This document shows positions 62,686 through 64,000 of a stretch of DNA of 64,000 nt, in pieces. Source of the DNA: a virus. The number at the start of each line of letters is the position of its first letter. The first letter of the stretch is position 1. The notes below the pieces were generated by a model. The model was not told the DNA's origin. It ran no database searches and saw only the letters and a list, made by a program, of their open reading frames with translations. The DNA is taken from the IMG/VR virus record IMGVR_UViG_3300009503_000022, positions 1 through 64,000 of that record; one strand, 5' to 3'. The position numbers and the translations under genes were made by a program.

Positions 62686-64000
62686 TTAATATTTAATACA
62701 AACATATAACGTTAAAAATGGCGGAATATTAGATTCTGTACTTACTGTATGATTATGTGTTAAATTCTCACTATTAATTCCATGCTGGTGATTTACTGTA
62801 CCTGATATCGCTCCACTCGTTGTTCCAGAAAATGAATGAGTATGATGTTCTATCGCAAGATGAATATCTGTTCCTGTAGAATACCATCCTGAACGATTAT
62901 TAACATCACTAGTTTCTCCACTATAATAATGTGTATGATTTACATCGAAGAAATTAGTAGCACCACCATGCGAATGAGATCCTAATGCATTACCTGTTGT
63001 ATGCGAATGCGTTGCGCTTCCTCCTGTTAATCCTGGAGTATACGTAACTCCATCTTGCCCTATTATAAATCTTCCTTTTGCATTAGGTAAATATGCATTT
63101 GTATTTCCTGGTCCAATAAAAGGAGTTCCTAAACTTCTTAAATAAACTATTAAATCGTAATATTCTGGATTTGTAGTATAATCAATTAAACTCCCATCAC
63201 ATTCTAACCATCCTGATTTAATAGATAAAAATAATCCTATTTGTCCTACTACTCCACCAAAACTATCTCCTTCATAATATCTACCAAGTTGTAAATTATT
63301 TATCCCAATACTACCAAACTTTCTAAAATCTAATACTCCTTGAACTATAGGATCTGAATTAGGTATCTTAAATAAATATGACGGTGAACCTACCCATTCA
63401 GATGATCCTATTAAAAGAAAATTATTAGCTATAATAGTACTTAGAGATGTTGTATAATTTAAAACTCCACTAGAATCTAAATAAAAATAATAAATACCCG
63501 GAGTACTTCCAGATGTAAATATAAATTCTTGATAATCATCATTTGGCATTACATTTGCCGATATTATATTACTTCTTGTTATTCTATTACCTTTAACGTA
63601 TGCATATTCATCAGTAGCTAAATTATATATTCTTACTGTTTGAGCTCCAGAAAGCGTAATATATAATAAACTTAAAGTTGAATTTTTTCCAGCTGTTCCT
63701 GCTATAATATGATTTGAATGTTGTTCATTCCTATGACCAATCAAATCTTGTCCAGTATATCCTAAATCATAAATTGAAAGTCCATGTGGATTTTTATTCG
63801 TTATTAAATCAGGATTCCCGACTGCTTTTATATGATCTTCTAAACTATAACTTTTATTTTTAGAATACTCAACTGTAACATCAGTTAAATCAGTAGGATT
63901 TTTTACTTTTACTGCTAATGGAGAATGTTGATAATATTTTCTTATATGATTTACATCCTCATAAATAATATCATTTGATAATATAGGATTACCAATTCCA
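62686..64000 (-). CDS. Tail collar fibre, 5' end outside window
   Basis: The frame is open to the right edge (438 codons visible). The N-terminal visible part has NPHGLSIYDLGYTG, a widespread phage fibre motif. The C-terminal part is a tail-collar domain: SGWLECDGSL, FIIGQDG, many His in HSHTTGN-type repeats, ending IPPFLTLYVCIKY. The upstream start lies beyond 64000. Confidence 0.85.
   Translation of the reverse strand, partial: GIGNPILSNDIIYEDVNHIRKYYQHSPLAVKVKNPTDLTDVTVEYSKNKSYSLEDHIKAVGNPDLITNKNPHGLSIYDLGYTGQDLIGHRNEQHSNHIIAGTAGKNSTLSLLYITLSGAQTVRIYNLATDEYAYVKGNRITRSNIISANVMPNDDYQEFIFTSGSTPGIYYFYLDSSGVLNYTTSLSTIIANNFLLIGSSEWVGSPSYLFKIPNSDPIVQGVLDFRKFGSIGINNLQLGRYYEGDSFGGVVGQIGLFLSIKSGWLECDGSLIDYTTNPEYYDLIVYLRSLGTPFIGPGNTNAYLPNAKGRFIIGQDGVTYTPGLTGGSATHSHTTGNALGSHSHGGATNFFDVNHTHYYSGETSDVNNRSGWYSTGTDIHLAIEHHTHSFSGTTSGAISGTVNHQHGINSENLTHNHTVSTESNIPPFLTLYVCIKY

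Noticed and set aside
1-64000. tRNA genes
   Set aside because: No cloverleaf or T-loop consensus was noticed on either strand; a proper tRNAscan was not possible.

Overview
The window is a piece of a large, very A+T-rich double-stranded DNA bacteriophage genome (roughly three quarters A+T by eye). Every gene I can support lies on the minus strand, so transcription runs from high to low coordinates. Genes are packed with ATGA-type overlaps, most have a bacterial GGAGG-type ribosome binding site, and TGA is used as a stop, so the host is a bacterium with the standard code. I cannot name the host. The proteins are too divergent from T4, SPO1 or lambda types to assign a genus by eye.

In transcription order: (1) 64000-48300 is an adsorption module: a tail-collar fibre, a 1046-residue fibre with LYR..LKTDD repeats, fibres with LamG-like and carbohydrate-binding-like domains, two copies of a small fibre-chaperone-like protein, a lysozyme-like protein and several beta-rich structural proteins. 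(2) 48269-47202 is a candidate lysis cassette: a YvrJ-type membrane peptide, a second small membrane protein and a permuted papain-fold (YiiX/NlpC-like) hydrolase. (3) 47200-46090 is a non-coding and decayed stretch with about four 101-bp repeats, promoters, a broken gene and an IS200/IS605-like hairpin. (4) 46092-36770 is replication and early functions: HD hydrolase, 5'-3' exonuclease, SF2 helicase, replication initiator, DnaC-like loader, DnaB-like helicase, DnaG-like primase and a sigma-like factor, with a membrane-anchored transglycosylase-like protein among them. (5) 36773-33264 is a compact nucleotide and base-modification cluster: flavoenzyme, dUTPase-HAD fusion, dNMP kinase, a short ThyA-fold protein and a SAM methyltransferase. 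(6) 33267-20995 is the polymerase and recombination block: a DnaE polymerase with a UDG-like N-terminal domain and an intein, ThyX with an intein, dCMP deaminase, an acidic-tailed SSB-like protein, RecA, a Rad50 split into two genes around Mre11, and RuvC. (7) 20800-17045 holds small zinc proteins, a J-domain protein, a probable histone-fold protein, a NusG-like factor, a sigma-region-4-like protein and terminase. (8) 14942-1 holds a phosphoesterase, an orphan type III-like Mod methyltransferase, RNase HII and many small unknowns, ending in a protein with GDVSNIx heptapeptide repeats that runs off the left edge.

Most notable are the large terminase, encoded as two overlapping ORFs joined by what looks like a split intein placed inside the Walker A motif; the cluster that looks built to make and polymerise a modified pyrimidine; the bipartite Rad50; the histone-fold candidate; and a recurrent promoter with a TATTAA -35 and an extended TGT-TATAAT -10 at fixed spacing. 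All calls come from reading the sequence by eye. No database search was run.
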